The notes under the pieces were generated by a model that was not told the DNA's origin, ran no database searches, and saw only the letters and a list, made by a program, of their open reading frames with translations. Both the position numbers and the translations under genes were made by a program. From assembly GCF_001523745.2 (NCBI RefSeq), contig NZ_CP013386.1, positions 1,860,001-1,924,000 of the forward strand: a stretch of 64,000 nt of DNA, written 5' to 3'. This stretch comes from Burkholderia mayonis. GTDB lineage: Bacteria > Pseudomonadota > Gammaproteobacteria > Burkholderiales > Burkholderiaceae. Positions 9,786-18,950 of the stretch are shown piece by piece (position 1 is the stretch's first letter; every line of letters starts with the position of its first letter).

Positions 9786-11294
9786 TTATAGTTGAATGTT
9801 CGAATGGCGGCGGCTCGGCGCGCCCGGAATCTTGTCGCGAAGCAGCGCGAAGGTCGACGTCACCGTGTTGCGCAGCTCGGCAGGCTCGACGAGTCCCTCG
9901 ATATAGGTGCGGCTCGCCGAATAGCGCGCGCTCGCATGCGCGTCGCGATATTCCTCGATCAACCTGCCGCGATGCTCGACCGCATCCGGCGCGTTCGCGA
10001 GCGCCTTGCGGAAGATCACGTCGACCGCGGCCTCGGGCCCCATCACCGATATCTCCGCAGACGGAAACGCATAGATCATGTCCGTCGCGGACCGGTTCGC
10101 GAGTGTCGGATAAGCACCGCCGTACGCCTTGCGCAAGACCACCGCGACCTTCGGCACGACCGCTTCGCAGTACGCGTGCATCAGCTTCGCGCCCGCGCCG
10201 ATCACGTTCGAGCGCTCCTGCTGCTTGCCGGGCAGGTAGCCCGGCACGTCGACGAGCGTGAGGATCGGAATGCCGAACGCATCGCAGGTGCGAACGAATC
10301 GCGCGGCCTTTTCCGATGCGTCGATGTCGAGGCAGCCGGCAAGCCACGCCGACTGGTTCGCGACGATGCCGACGCTTTGGCCGCCGATGCGCGCGAAGCC
10401 CACCACGATGTTGCGCGCGTAGAGCCGGTGCACTTCGAGGAACGCCCGGTCGTCGGCCAGCAGCTCGATCAGCTCCCGCACGTCGAACGGCTCGGTCTTG
10501 CTCACGGGAACGATGTCGGCGATGCCGTCGAGCGTGCGAGGCAGCGTTGTGGGCCCGTGCGTCGGCGGAACGGGCGACGCGTTGTTCTGCGGCAGATACG
10601 AAAGCAGTTCGCGCGCGAGCGCGAGCGCCTCGTCGCCGGATTCGACGAGAAAGTGCGCGAGGCCGGTTTCGGCCGCGTGCAGATGTCCGCCGCCGATTTC
10701 CTCCCTCGTGACTTCCTCGCCGGTCGCGCGTCGAATCACCGCGGGGCCCGTCAGAAACAGCGCGGACTCCTGATCGACCATCACGATGAAGTCGGTGAGC
10801 GCGGGCGTATAGGCCGCGCCGCCGACGCAGTCGCCGAGAATCAGCGACACCTGCGGCACGACGCCCGATGCGCGCACCGTCTTGTAGAACACGTGGCTGA
10901 ATTGGGAGTCGGCGTCGACGCCTTCATGGATGCGCAGGCCCGACGAATGATTGAGCGCGACGACCGGCACGCCGATGCGCAGCGCGAGATCCAGCACCTT
11001 GCCGATCTTCAGCGCGTGGACGCGGCTCGAGCTGCCGCCGAGAAAGCCGCCGTCGTGCGCATAGACGAGGACGGGGCGCTGGCCGATCGTGCCATGACCC
11101 GTCGCGATGCCGTCGCCTCGCTGCTTTCGGCGATCCGCGCCGAACCAGGTGCAATCGTGCTCGGCGAGGGCGTCGAGCTCGCGAAACGAGCCCGGGTCCA
11201 GCAGTTCCCGAATCCGCCGGACGTGAGCGGGGGGCTCTGCCGCTTGCGCTTGCCGTTCGCGGGAACGTTCTTCTACACCGGAAAAATCACTCAT
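9786..11294 (-). CDS. acyl-CoA carboxylase, carboxyltransferase subunit (PccB/MccB type)
   Basis: 502 residues, full length for a beta subunit. Two crotonase-like halves: the N half has GGSSSRVHALKIGKVLDLA and LGDCVGGAAYTPA; the C half has VDVPGYLPGKQQE and RKAYGGAY, the CoA and carboxybiotin oxyanion sites. Transfers CO2 from carboxybiotin to an acyl-CoA; propionyl-, methylcrotonyl- or another branched acyl-CoA are all possible. First gene of the operon; the ATG at 11294 follows an AGGGCG. An upstream in-frame ATG lacks an RBS. Confidence 0.9.
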   Translation of the reverse strand: MSDFSGVEERSRERQAQAAEPPAHVRRIRELLDPGSFRELDALAEHDCTWFGADRRKQRGDGIATGHGTIGQRPVLVYAHDGGFLGGSSSRVHALKIGKVLDLALRIGVPVVALNHSSGLRIHEGVDADSQFSHVFYKTVRASGVVPQVSLILGDCVGGAAYTPALTDFIVMVDQESALFLTGPAVIRRATGEEVTREEIGGGHLHAAETGLAHFLVESGDEALALARELLSYLPQNNASPVPPTHGPTTLPRTLDGIADIVPVSKTEPFDVRELIELLADDRAFLEVHRLYARNIVVGFARIGGQSVGIVANQSAWLAGCLDIDASEKAARFVRTCDAFGIPILTLVDVPGYLPGKQQERSNVIGAGAKLMHAYCEAVVPKVAVVLRKAYGGAYPTLANRSATDMIYAFPSAEISVMGPEAAVDVIFRKALANAPDAVEHRGRLIEEYRDAHASARYSASRTYIEGLVEPAELRNTVTSTFALLRDKIPGAPSRRHSNIQL

Positions 11295-11429
11295 CGAATC
11301 GCCCTGAACATGGTTCGATGGCGCAATCGCCGTACTTCGCCCGGTGCAGCAACGAGTCAACGGCGATGCTCGGGTAAATGGGAACCGGATTGGACACAGG
11401 AACAATCCGCTAGCGAGAATAAATCATGA

Positions 11430-11442
11430 GCGATTTAATCGC
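11430..11442. promoter_or_regulatory. candidate operator ahead of the carboxylase/HMGR operon
   Basis: The 403-base space between the operon and the marR-type gene contains one markedly AT-rich patch (about 11410-11470). Inside it is a perfect inverted repeat, GCGATT-T-AATCGC, about 135 bases upstream of the first start codon. Its size and placement suit a MarR or TetR dimer. Binding by the neighbouring MarR protein is inference. No other gene is seen in this gap. Confidence 0.35.
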
Positions 11443-11697
11443 AATACACCATAATTTGTTCGCCTAAAAGTGCGATCCATGCGGCGGCCGGCGCTCAACC
11501 GGCTCGACCGGCTCGCGCGAGGAAGCGCGAAAACGCGATGCCAAGGTCGCACTGGCGAGGCGGCGGACGGCTGGACGGAAATCGATGAACGGATACGGGC
11601 GCCGACGTCGGCGCCGCAGGAGAGGCGGGAGAAGAGCGGCGAGAGCGAAGCGGGGCGATTCTGACGAGGCGGAGGCCGGCGGCCAGCGCCGCACCCC

Positions 11698-12141
11698 TTA
11701 CTCTTCGGCGGAAGTCGCGATGGTGTTCAACACCGAATCGACGAGCGCGAGCTGATCGGCCGCGACGCCGTGCAACAGCTTGCCCTTGATGTGCTTGACC
11801 ATCGTATCGACCTGCTCGCCGACCCGACGGCCGGCTTCGGTCAGATACAGCGTCTTCGCGCGGCGGTCCGACGTGTCGTCTCGGCGCACGACGAGTCCGG
11901 CTTCCTCGAGCTGATCGAGCAAGCGGACGAGCGAGTGGCCTTCGATGCCGAGATGCTCGGCCAGCGTACGCTGGCGCAAGCCTTCCCCGAGCTTGTAGAT
12001 GAGCCACAGCGGCGTGGAGGTTGCTTCGGAGAGATTCAGCTTGCTAAGTTCGACGTCGGCGACCTTGCGCCACATGCGCGCTGCTCGCTGGAGGCGCAGG
12101 CAGAACGTATCTTCGGCAAGAGAGAGCAAACTGGAAGACAT
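11698..12141 (-). CDS. MarR family transcriptional regulator
   Basis: 147 residues with the winged-helix layout of MarR: TLAEHLGIEGHSLVRLLDQLEEAGLV as the recognition helix, DDTSDRRAKTLYLT as the wing with the conserved DxRS-like DRR. It precedes the carboxylase/HMG-CoA reductase operon on the same strand and is a plausible local repressor with an acyl-CoA or phenolic ligand; target and ligand are not shown by the sequence. Confidence 0.85.
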   Translation of the reverse strand: MSSSLLSLAEDTFCLRLQRAARMWRKVADVELSKLNLSEATSTPLWLIYKLGEGLRQRTLAEHLGIEGHSLVRLLDQLEEAGLVVRRDDTSDRRAKTLYLTEAGRRVGEQVDTMVKHIKGKLLHGVAADQLALVDSVLNTIATSAEE

Positions 12142-12344
12142 TCAACGTGACCAACTTAAAAATAAACGGTATTCGGCGCATGCGGGCCGCCGCGAATAGC
12201 GGGGTGCGCAGTGCGTCGCGCTTGCCGGGCAACGTCCACGAATGCCGCCGCCCTCGGGCTTTGCGACAGACGCACGGCTTGTAGAACAATTTTTTCAATA
12301 TAGCATATGTGCCATTGCCATTCGCGTGGGCCCGGTACTGGTAA

Positions 12345-12687
12345 CTACCGAGTTGACGCGTTTTCGGCTTCGCCAGGGCGATGCTTCGCCGATGCGAACG
12401 CACACGCCGATTGAGTCGCCCCCGCAAGCCGGTCCTGCATGTTTTCCGGGACGCGGCGATCAGATCGCGCCAATCCGCGAGCCTGTGCCGGAAGCGCTCC
12501 CGCTGTTCGAGCAACGCCGGCGCGTCGTCCGGCGGACGCGGTTTCGAGCGCAACGCCGGACGTCGTCGATCGCATCGAACCCGATCGACTCGACGCCGGG
12601 GTGGCGTTTCCCGGCCACGCGCGCAATCGAGTCACTCACGAGCCCCATGCCGACTACGCCGAACCGTTCGACGGAAAAGCGTCCCAT
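12345..12687 (-). pseudogene. decayed 3-hydroxyacyl-CoA dehydrogenase-like N-terminus
   Basis: Three minus-strand frames join into one recognisable protein: FGVVGMGLVSDSIARVAG (Rossmann glycine motif) ending in GFDAIDD, then RERFRHRLADWRDLIAA in a second frame, then VPENMQDRLA in a third. Rossmann start, an R-rich helix and the DLI-A-VPENM signature are those of NAD-binding 3-hydroxyacyl-CoA dehydrogenases. At least two frameshifts and loss of the C-terminal part make it a pseudogene. The rest of 12142-12845 holds no other gene I can support. Confidence 0.5.
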
Positions 12688-12845
12688 CCGGATACCTCAT
12701 CGAGCGCGAAATTGCTCGTCGATTTCCGCTATATTCCTCACTATACATCTCGAACGACTAATATCACCGCGATGCAAAAATTGGATGATGGGGCAGATTT
12801 TGCGTCGCGACGCCGGCTGATGCCCCCTCATTTCCGGGAGAAGAA

Positions 12846-13310
12846 ATGGCACGGTTCCGATACTCGATTGGAGAAACGCGCAGCGATTGGGTCGCGCTGC
12901 GCCCGGTCGCGCGACACGACGTGCACAGCGCGGTTCAGCCGCCGAAAGACGACGTGCCGACGCATCGCCTCTCCAATCAGGCGGCGCTCGCGTCCGCGTT
13001 CTCCAAGCTGTTCTTCATGTTCGCGGCGGAGCACGACGCGAGTTCGCTGCTGTCGTTCACAGTCGACTGCCGGCGCACGCCTGAGCCCGGCAGTACGTGC
13101 CTGCTTGCGTGGAGAGTGGAGGCGGTCGAACCGCATGCCGGGCTTCGTGGCGACGTCGTACGTTTCAGCGGCAGGGCGTGGCTGCCGGATGGAACGACCG
13201 TGCTGTCCGGGGCCGCGCGAGCGGTCGTCCATCCGGCGAGCCGCGTCGATCTGGACGACGATTCGGAAGACGAGGAACGATATCGCCCACGCCCCGCGTC
13301 ACCGGCTTGA
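12846..13310 (+). CDS. hypothetical protein (possible hot-dog fold)
   Basis: 154 residues, with GGGAGAAG directly before the ATG. I do not recognise the family. The C-terminal half has a strand pattern ending GRAWLPDGTTVLSGAARAVV that resembles the last strands of MaoC-like or acyl-thioesterase hot-dog domains, which would suit the acyl-CoA neighbourhood, but the usual catalytic residues are not evident. The last 20 residues are acidic then proline-rich and probably disordered. Confidence 0.6.
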   Translation: MARFRYSIGETRSDWVALRPVARHDVHSAVQPPKDDVPTHRLSNQAALASAFSKLFFMFAAEHDASSLLSFTVDCRRTPEPGSTCLLAWRVEAVEPHAGLRGDVVRFSGRAWLPDGTTVLSGAARAVVHPASRVDLDDDSEDEERYRPRPASPA

Positions 13311-13367
13311 GCGGCTCACGCCGACGCGCGGAACCGCTTGCGCTTCGGTGCATCGACAACCAACCAA

Positions 13368-13389
13368 ATTAGATTGCATGCGATCTAAT
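13368..13389. promoter_or_regulatory. 22-bp near-perfect palindrome, likely operator
   Basis: ATTAGATTGCATGC followed by its inverse GATCTAAT gives 22 bases with a single mismatched pair around a central GCATGC. It stands alone in an otherwise featureless 449-base gap (13311-13759), about 370 bases before the EthD-domain gene. The form is typical of MarR/TetR-type dimeric repressor sites; the repressor is not identified. Confidence 0.45.
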
Positions 13390-13759
13390 CTCGTGCGACT
13401 ATTGTACACGCGGATCGATTCCGCCGAGCAGAGCGAAGTGGCCGGCCCTGTCGTTCGGGCCCGTGCCGTCGGCTCGAGCCCGGTTCGCCGATCCTTCCGT
13501 CGCATCCAGAACCCGAGGGTGTGAGCGAGAGGCCGTATGCGGCGCGCCGTTCGGTCGGCGCAGTCGGTTGTGATGCATGGGCGCACTGCGTTCGCGGCCG
13601 ACTCGTTTCGCTCAGCACGTTGATTAGACGATAAGCAATGCAAAGTTGTTGCGAGACATCGCCCGCGCGTTCTCGCCGTTTGCCGCGGGCCATGCGGCAA
13701 ACGGCGTCGGGGTGAGCGTTTGCAGCGCGATCAACCATTCCGGAGAGCAGGAGTCCGTC

Positions 13760-14767
13760 GTGTCCAGTATTTCCGCCGAAAGTCAGTTTCGTTCGCCTTA
13801 CCTGAAAATCTACCGTTCGTACGATGAACCTTTGACGGTCATCTGCTCGCTGCTGTCCCGCGCGGACAACGCGCCGCTCGACGAGCGCCGCAGAGATCCG
13901 AACCTGCTGCTGAACTCCACGGGCGAGCTGATCAAGGATCCCGCCGTCGAAACGAGCGCCTTCGAGCGCAACCCGAACCTTGCGTTCGAAAAATGGACTG
14001 AGTATTGGCGGAAGGTGCACGGGCCGCGCTTCGTCTATGCTCAGCCGCCCGAAGCGAACGGCATCCAGCATCTGCTGCGCTACGACCAGATTCACCGGTT
14101 GCCAGCCGGCCCATCGAGCAGCGCGCCGCTGCCTTACGAGCCGCCCGTCGACCGTAACGGCAAGCTGTTCGATACCGTAATCGGCCATATTCCCGAATAC
14201 CGCCGTCCACAGTGGGACGGCATCGCATACCTCGGCTTCGAGAACGTCGAAGGGTTGCAGGCGGTATTCAGTCAGCCGGAAATCGCGGCAAAGGTCTTGC
14301 CCGAGGATCAGGCGATTTTCCGCGAGCTGTGCCCGGTGCTCGCTCGACAGCACATCATCGTGCCGAGCGAAACGCAGCGCGAGTCGTTTTTGCTCGTCAA
14401 GGTCGCGCGTCGCAAGGCATCGCTGTCTCGCGCCGATTTCCACGACGCGTGGTTGAACCAGTACGCGAAGCAAGTGCTCGCCCAGCCGGCGACGAGCCGC
14501 TATGTCAAGCGCTACGTTCAGTTGCACAACATCGGTCCGACGCAGGAAGGGCAGCCGTTCTTCCATTCGGTCGGGCACACGATCGACGGCGTGTCGATCC
14601 TCGCGTTCACGTCGATCAACGATCTCGAGGATTTCCTGCTCGATCCCGGCGTGGTGCGGCTTGCCGAAGAAGAAACAAAACTCGTCGCGGACGATGCAAG
14701 CGAATACTGGACGGCGCTCGCATACCAGGTGGTCAATCAGATTTTTCCGGAAACGGCGACGCGATGA
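13760..14767 (+). CDS. EthD-domain protein
   Basis: About 335 residues from a GTG preceded by AGGAG; an in-frame ATG at 13646 lacks an RBS. Two ferredoxin-like alpha/beta halves are visible. WTEYWRKVHGPRF (first half) and SRADFHDAWLNQYAKQVL (second half) match the EthD dimeric alpha-beta barrel signature, in which a short helix is followed by HGP or a similar turn. EthD proteins accompany cytochrome P450 or polyketide-tailoring pathways, but few have a known reaction. It reads toward the DAHP synthase gene, 368 bases away. Confidence 0.65.
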   Translation: MSSISAESQFRSPYLKIYRSYDEPLTVICSLLSRADNAPLDERRRDPNLLLNSTGELIKDPAVETSAFERNPNLAFEKWTEYWRKVHGPRFVYAQPPEANGIQHLLRYDQIHRLPAGPSSSAPLPYEPPVDRNGKLFDTVIGHIPEYRRPQWDGIAYLGFENVEGLQAVFSQPEIAAKVLPEDQAIFRELCPVLARQHIIVPSETQRESFLLVKVARRKASLSRADFHDAWLNQYAKQVLAQPATSRYVKRYVQLHNIGPTQEGQPFFHSVGHTIDGVSILAFTSINDLEDFLLDPGVVRLAEEETKLVADDASEYWTALAYQVVNQIFPETATR

Positions 14768-15135
14768 TTGCGGCTGTCCCGCGCGTCGAATGCGGCGCGC
14801 GAGTCGTCGGCCGAGCGTTCCGACGCGCATGACGGCGTCGGCGCGCCGACATAATGCCGCCGGGCCGGCGGAGAAAGACGGCGGTCGCAATAAGTTAAGT
14901 AGGCTGGAGTGAGGCAAGGACCCGCGGGCATGTGCTGCGGGAGATCATCTGCTTTGTCGGAGCCTGACTGTGGATCACTACGATTTCGATGTGTTGATTG
15001 GCGCAACGCTTCCCGCGAACCGGACATCTCCCGAGGCGGAGTTGCACGCCGAAGCGGGCCGCCGATCCTTCTCCGGCACGTCGAGCGGCGACCGCGGTTC
15101 GCATGTCGAGCCGGCCGGAGCGCAAGAGGGCCGCC
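14768..15135 (+). other. intergenic stretch with a possible short ORF
   Basis: 368 bases without a convincing gene. A GTG-initiated 59-codon frame (14970-15149) begins [12 protein letters not shown], which faintly recalls the start of FAD-dependent dehydrogenases, but it lacks the glycine fingerprint and runs 14 bases into the next gene. It may be a leader peptide, a gene remnant or chance. Confidence 0.25.
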
Positions 15136-16524
15136 ATGACGCATGCTGACTGGTCCCCATCCTCCTGGCGCGATCGGCCGATCCACCAGGTGCCGAGCTA
15201 TCCCGACTCGGCGAAGCTCGCGGCGTCGGAGGAGCAACTGAGGCGGTTGCCGCCGCTCGTGCTCGCATCAGAAATTCGCGATCTCAAGGCGCAGCTCGCG
15301 GACGTCGCGCGCGGCAAGGCCTTCCTTCTGCAAGGGGGAGATTGCGCAGAGTCGTTCGCCGAGTTTCATCCGAATGCGGTGCGCGATTTGCTCCGCGTGT
15401 TCCTGCAGATGTCGACGGTGCTTGCGTTCAGCACCGGGCTTCCCGTCGTCAAGGTAGGCCGCATCGCAGGGCAGTTCGCGAAGCCGCGCAGTTCGCCCGA
15501 CGAAACGGTCGGCGACGTCACGCTGCCGAGCTATCGCGGCGACATCATCAATGGCATCGAATTCACGGCGGCCGCGAGGCGACCGGACCCCGAGCGCGTG
15601 CTCAAGGCCTATTCCCAGGCAGCGGCAACGCTCAACCTGCTGCGCGCGTTGAGCCACGGCGGATTCGCCGACATGCGTCAAGTGCAGGAATGGAATGCCG
15701 GCTTCGTCGCGTCCGCGCCGCAGGGGCAGCGTTATCGGCAGATCGCGTGCCGCATCGAACAGGCGCTCGTGTTCATGAACGCGTGCCGCGTATCGCCGGA
15801 GTCGGTGCGCTCGCTGCGCGAAACCGATCTCTACACGAGCCACGACGCACTGCTCCTGCATTACGAAGAGGCGTTGACTCGGCAGGATGCGCTGACGGCG
15901 GAATGGTACGACTGCTCCGCGCACATGCTGTGGATCGGCGAGCGCACGCGCGGCGCCGACGACGCGCACATCGAGTTCCTGCGCGGCGTCTCGAATCCGA
16001 TCGGGCTCAAATGCGGCCCGACGATCAAGCCCGACGATCTGTTGCGGCTGATCGACGTGCTCAATCCGGACAACGAACCGGGCCGCCTCACGCTGATCGC
16101 GAGAATGGGCGCGGAAAAGCTCCCCGAGTTGCTGCCGCGCCTCGTGCGAATGACGAAGAGCGAAGGGCGCGAAGTGATCTGGTCGATCGATCCGATGCAT
16201 GGCAACACGATCAAGTCGGCATCCGGATACAAGACGCGCCGCTTCGAGAGCATTTTGCTCGAGGTCGAGCGCTTCTTCGATGTCCACGAGGCGGAACGCA
16301 CGCATGCGGGCGGCCTGCATCTCGAAATGACGGGAACCGACGTGACGGAATGCACGGGCGGCGGGCAGCAGATTCGAGACGATCAGTTGTGCGAACGCTA
16401 TCACACGCATTGCGATCCGCGCCTGAACGGATCGCAGGCGCTCGAGCTCGCGTTCCTGGTTTCGGAAAAACTGTCGGCCAGGCGCGATCCGCGCGAAAGC
16501 CTCCAGCACGACGAAGCCGCGTGA
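15136..16524 (+). CDS. 3-deoxy-7-phosphoheptulonate synthase, class II
   Basis: 462 residues of the plant/actinobacterial type AroA-II. Diagnostic segments: [47 protein letters not shown] and a final [11 protein letters not shown]. The Cys in QGGDCAES and later His, Glu and Asp are the metal and phosphoenolpyruvate ligands of the family. It condenses PEP with erythrose-4-phosphate to start the shikimate pathway. Class II copies in proteobacteria are often extra enzymes that feed aromatic secondary metabolites (phenazine PhzC is one), so the copy here between EthD and an old-yellow-enzyme may serve a product rather than housekeeping. Start set by GAGGG five bases upstream. Confidence 0.92.
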   Translation: MTHADWSPSSWRDRPIHQVPSYPDSAKLAASEEQLRRLPPLVLASEIRDLKAQLADVARGKAFLLQGGDCAESFAEFHPNAVRDLLRVFLQMSTVLAFSTGLPVVKVGRIAGQFAKPRSSPDETVGDVTLPSYRGDIINGIEFTAAARRPDPERVLKAYSQAAATLNLLRALSHGGFADMRQVQEWNAGFVASAPQGQRYRQIACRIEQALVFMNACRVSPESVRSLRETDLYTSHDALLLHYEEALTRQDALTAEWYDCSAHMLWIGERTRGADDAHIEFLRGVSNPIGLKCGPTIKPDDLLRLIDVLNPDNEPGRLTLIARMGAEKLPELLPRLVRMTKSEGREVIWSIDPMHGNTIKSASGYKTRRFESILLEVERFFDVHEAERTHAGGLHLEMTGTDVTECTGGGQQIRDDQLCERYHTHCDPRLNGSQALELAFLVSEKLSARRDPRESLQHDEAA

Positions 16525-16631
16525 TCCGGCTCACCGGTCGCGCGATTGCCCATGCGATCCATCCGCCGTACGCGATGCGCCGGTTCGGCGTGCATCGCGT
16601 GCGCCCAACATAGTCAGCCGACGAGGACTCC

Positions 16632-17762
16632 ATGTCGACGACAAACGTCTCGAATTTCGACATCATTTTTGAACCGGTTTCGCTGGGCAGTCTGCGCGCG
16701 CCCAACCGCATCGTCATGGCGCCGATGACCCGGCGGCAATCGCCGAATGGCATTCCCGACCGCGAAGTCGCACGCTATTACGCGAAGCGCGCCGAAGGCG
16801 GCGTCGGCTTCATCATCACCGAAGGAACGTACGTCGATCACCCGGTCGCGGGCGGATTCGCCGACGTGCCGCATTGCTTCGGCCAGTCAGCGCTCGACGG
16901 CTGGAAGCGCGTCGTGGAAGGCGTGCACGATGCCGGAAGCGCGATCGCGGCGCAGCTCTGGCACCTCGGCAACGTGCGTCGGCGCGGCACGCCGCCTCAT
17001 CCGGAATGGCCGAGCATCGGACCCGAGCGCATCGTCGAAGACGGCGTGATCATGGTCGAGAAAATGACGGACGCCGACGCGCGCGACATCGCGGCGTCGT
17101 TCGCGCGCGCCGCCTACGATGCGGTCGAGACCGGCTTCGACGCGATCGAACTGCATGGCGCGCACGGCTATCTGTTCGACCAATTCCTGTGGGCGAGCAT
17201 GAATAGGCGCGCCGACGCATACGGCGGCTTGCTCGAGAACCGCCTGCGACTGTCGACCGAAGTGGCTGCGGCGGTGCGAAAGGCAGTCGGCGCGAGCGTG
17301 CCGATCGTCTTCAGATTCTCGCAATGGAAGGTGCAGGACTACACCGCGCGCATCGTCGAATCGTCGGGCGAGCTCGAGACGATGCTCGATGCGCTCGTCG
17401 CCGCAGGTGTCGACATCTTCGACGTCAGCACGCGCCGCTTCTGGGAGCCCGCGTTTCCGTCCGAAAGCGACACCGATCTCGCGTCGCTCGTCCGGAAGCT
17501 GTCCGGCAAGCCGGTGATCATGGTCGGCAGCATCGGGATCGACAACGCATTCTCGGCGGCGCAGGTGCGCGGCGCGGAAGGCCTGTCGGTCGGCGTCGAG
17601 AATCTCGATCGCGCGGTGGCGCGAGTCGAGGCGGGCAGGGCGGATTGCATCGCGCTCGGCCGCGCCTTGCTGGCCGACCCGGCGTGGCCCGCGAAAGTGC
17701 GGGCGGGCGAGTACGATCGGATCGTTCCGTACCGCAAGGACATGTTCTCGACGTTGACCTGA
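16632..17762 (+). CDS. old-yellow-enzyme family NADH:flavin oxidoreductase
   Basis: 376 residues forming an FMN-binding TIM barrel. Landmarks: PNRIVMAPMTR near residue 30, QLWHLGNVRR, ELHGAHGYLFDQFLW with the two ligand-binding His/His-type residues, and C-terminal LGRALLADPAWP for FMN phosphate binding. Reduces activated C=C bonds of enones with NAD(P)H. GAGGA lies just upstream of the ATG. It follows the DAHP synthase by 107 bases on the same strand, so co-transcription is possible. Confidence 0.9.
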   Translation: MSTTNVSNFDIIFEPVSLGSLRAPNRIVMAPMTRRQSPNGIPDREVARYYAKRAEGGVGFIITEGTYVDHPVAGGFADVPHCFGQSALDGWKRVVEGVHDAGSAIAAQLWHLGNVRRRGTPPHPEWPSIGPERIVEDGVIMVEKMTDADARDIAASFARAAYDAVETGFDAIELHGAHGYLFDQFLWASMNRRADAYGGLLENRLRLSTEVAAAVRKAVGASVPIVFRFSQWKVQDYTARIVESSGELETMLDALVAAGVDIFDVSTRRFWEPAFPSESDTDLASLVRKLSGKPVIMVGSIGIDNAFSAAQVRGAEGLSVGVENLDRAVARVEAGRADCIALGRALLADPAWPAKVRAGEYDRIVPYRKDMFSTLT

Positions 17763-17794
17763 CGGCGCACGCGACGCTCAGGCGGCCGCCGACG

Positions 17795-18826
17795 TCAGCC
17801 GCGAACGGAGACGACAATCTTGCCGAATGGCCCGCGATCGAGGTGCTCGAATGCGGCGCGCACGTCGGAGAACGGATAGATCGAGTCGACGACCGGTTTG
17901 ATCGCGTGCCGATCGATTGCGCGGACGAACGCTTCGAACGACTGCCGGCTGCCTACCGAGACACCGTGGATCGACGCGCGCGTCAGCATCAGCGCAATCG
18001 CATCGATGTGCACCTTCGGGCTCCCCAGAAAGCCGACCTGGACGATATGACCATGATCCGCGACCGCGCCGACCGAATGCATCACATTGTCGCCGCCGAT
18101 GAGCTCGACGATGACGTTCGCACCTCGGCCAGCGGTGAGCGCGAGGACGGCATCCTCCCATTTCGGCGTGCGCGTCGTGTTGATGCCCGCCCATGCGTCG
18201 AGCGTCCGCGCACGCGCGAGCTTGTCATCGTGACGGGACAGCACGACGACCTTCGCGTCGAGTGCGCGCGCGATCTGCAGGCCGAAGAGTGCGACGCCGC
18301 CGGTGCCCTGTACGACGACGGCCTGTCCCGGCGCGAGCTGTCCGCGTTCGACGAGCGCAACCCAAGCGGTCACGCCGGCGACGGGCAATGTCGATGCCTC
18401 GGCGTCGGACAGAGACGCGGGTGCGATGACGGCCGCCGATTCGGGCAGCACGACGTATTCGGCGAGCATGCCGGGCAACGGCCCGCCGAGCGAACGTTCC
18501 GACGTACGCATCTCGGGAGGCAGCGTGGCGCCGATCCATGGCGTCCAGAAATTGCCCATCACGCGGTCGCCCGATTTGAAGCGCTCGACGTTGGCGCCCG
18601 TCTCGACGACTTCGCCGCACATGTCGGAGACGGGCGTGAAGGGCATCGCAGGCTGCGTCGACATCAACCGACCTTCGATCACGAGCTTGTCTCGATAATT
18701 CAATGACACGGCTGCCACGCGCACGAGCAATTCCCCGGCGCCGGGTTTCGGCACGGGTCGTTGCGCCAGTGCGAGGCGGTCAATGCCGAATGCGTCGAGT
18801 TCCCAGATCTTCATCGTCTGCGCCAT
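17795..18826 (-). CDS. zinc-independent MDR oxidoreductase (quinone reductase-like)
   Basis: 343 residues. GroES-like N-terminal domain with VSLNYRDKLVIEGR, PVSDMCGEVVETG, then a Rossmann domain with VQGTGGVALFGLQIARA. The catalytic-zinc Cys/His of classical alcohol dehydrogenases are not at the expected positions, so this is the quinone/enoyl reductase branch. Start at 18826 has GGGG 8 bases upstream; ATG at 18814 is an alternative. Convergent with the old-yellow-enzyme (32-base gap) and divergent from a LysR regulator that probably controls it. Confidence 0.85.
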   Translation of the reverse strand: MAQTMKIWELDAFGIDRLALAQRPVPKPGAGELLVRVAAVSLNYRDKLVIEGRLMSTQPAMPFTPVSDMCGEVVETGANVERFKSGDRVMGNFWTPWIGATLPPEMRTSERSLGGPLPGMLAEYVVLPESAAVIAPASLSDAEASTLPVAGVTAWVALVERGQLAPGQAVVVQGTGGVALFGLQIARALDAKVVVLSRHDDKLARARTLDAWAGINTTRTPKWEDAVLALTAGRGANVIVELIGGDNVMHSVGAVADHGHIVQVGFLGSPKVHIDAIALMLTRASIHGVSVGSRQSFEAFVRAIDRHAIKPVVDSIYPFSDVRAAFEHLDRGPFGKIVVSVRG

Positions 18827-18909
18827 CTGTCGCCCCGTCCGAGAACGAATCCGCGCCATCGCGAATTCCTGTCATTCATTTTACGAGCGCGCGGCGCTCG
18901 GCAGTGGCG

Positions 18910-18926
18910 ATATCTGCTCCTCATAT
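18910..18926. promoter_or_regulatory. candidate LysR box (T-N11-A)
   Basis: In the 124-base divergent space between the oxidoreductase and the lysR-type gene, ATAT-N9-ATAT gives a dyad containing T-N11-A, the classical LysR recognition form. The word ATATCTGC is also directly repeated here. Position and form suit autoregulation; not proven. Confidence 0.35.
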
Positions 18927-18950
18927 CTGCGCCATTTCGTCGCCAATTTC

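Noticed and set aside
12242..12820. A 192-codon plus-strand frame between marR and the hypothetical gene
   Set aside because: Low-complexity Arg/Pro content; the opposite strand carries remnants of a real dehydrogenase.
13385..14917. A 510-codon minus-strand frame over the EthD gene
   Set aside because: No recognisable domain, no RBS, and the plus strand carries a conserved EthD signature.
14970..15149. A 59-codon gene before DAHP synthase
   Set aside because: It lacks the FAD fingerprint suggested by its first residues and has no clear RBS; kept only as a note in the intergenic entry.
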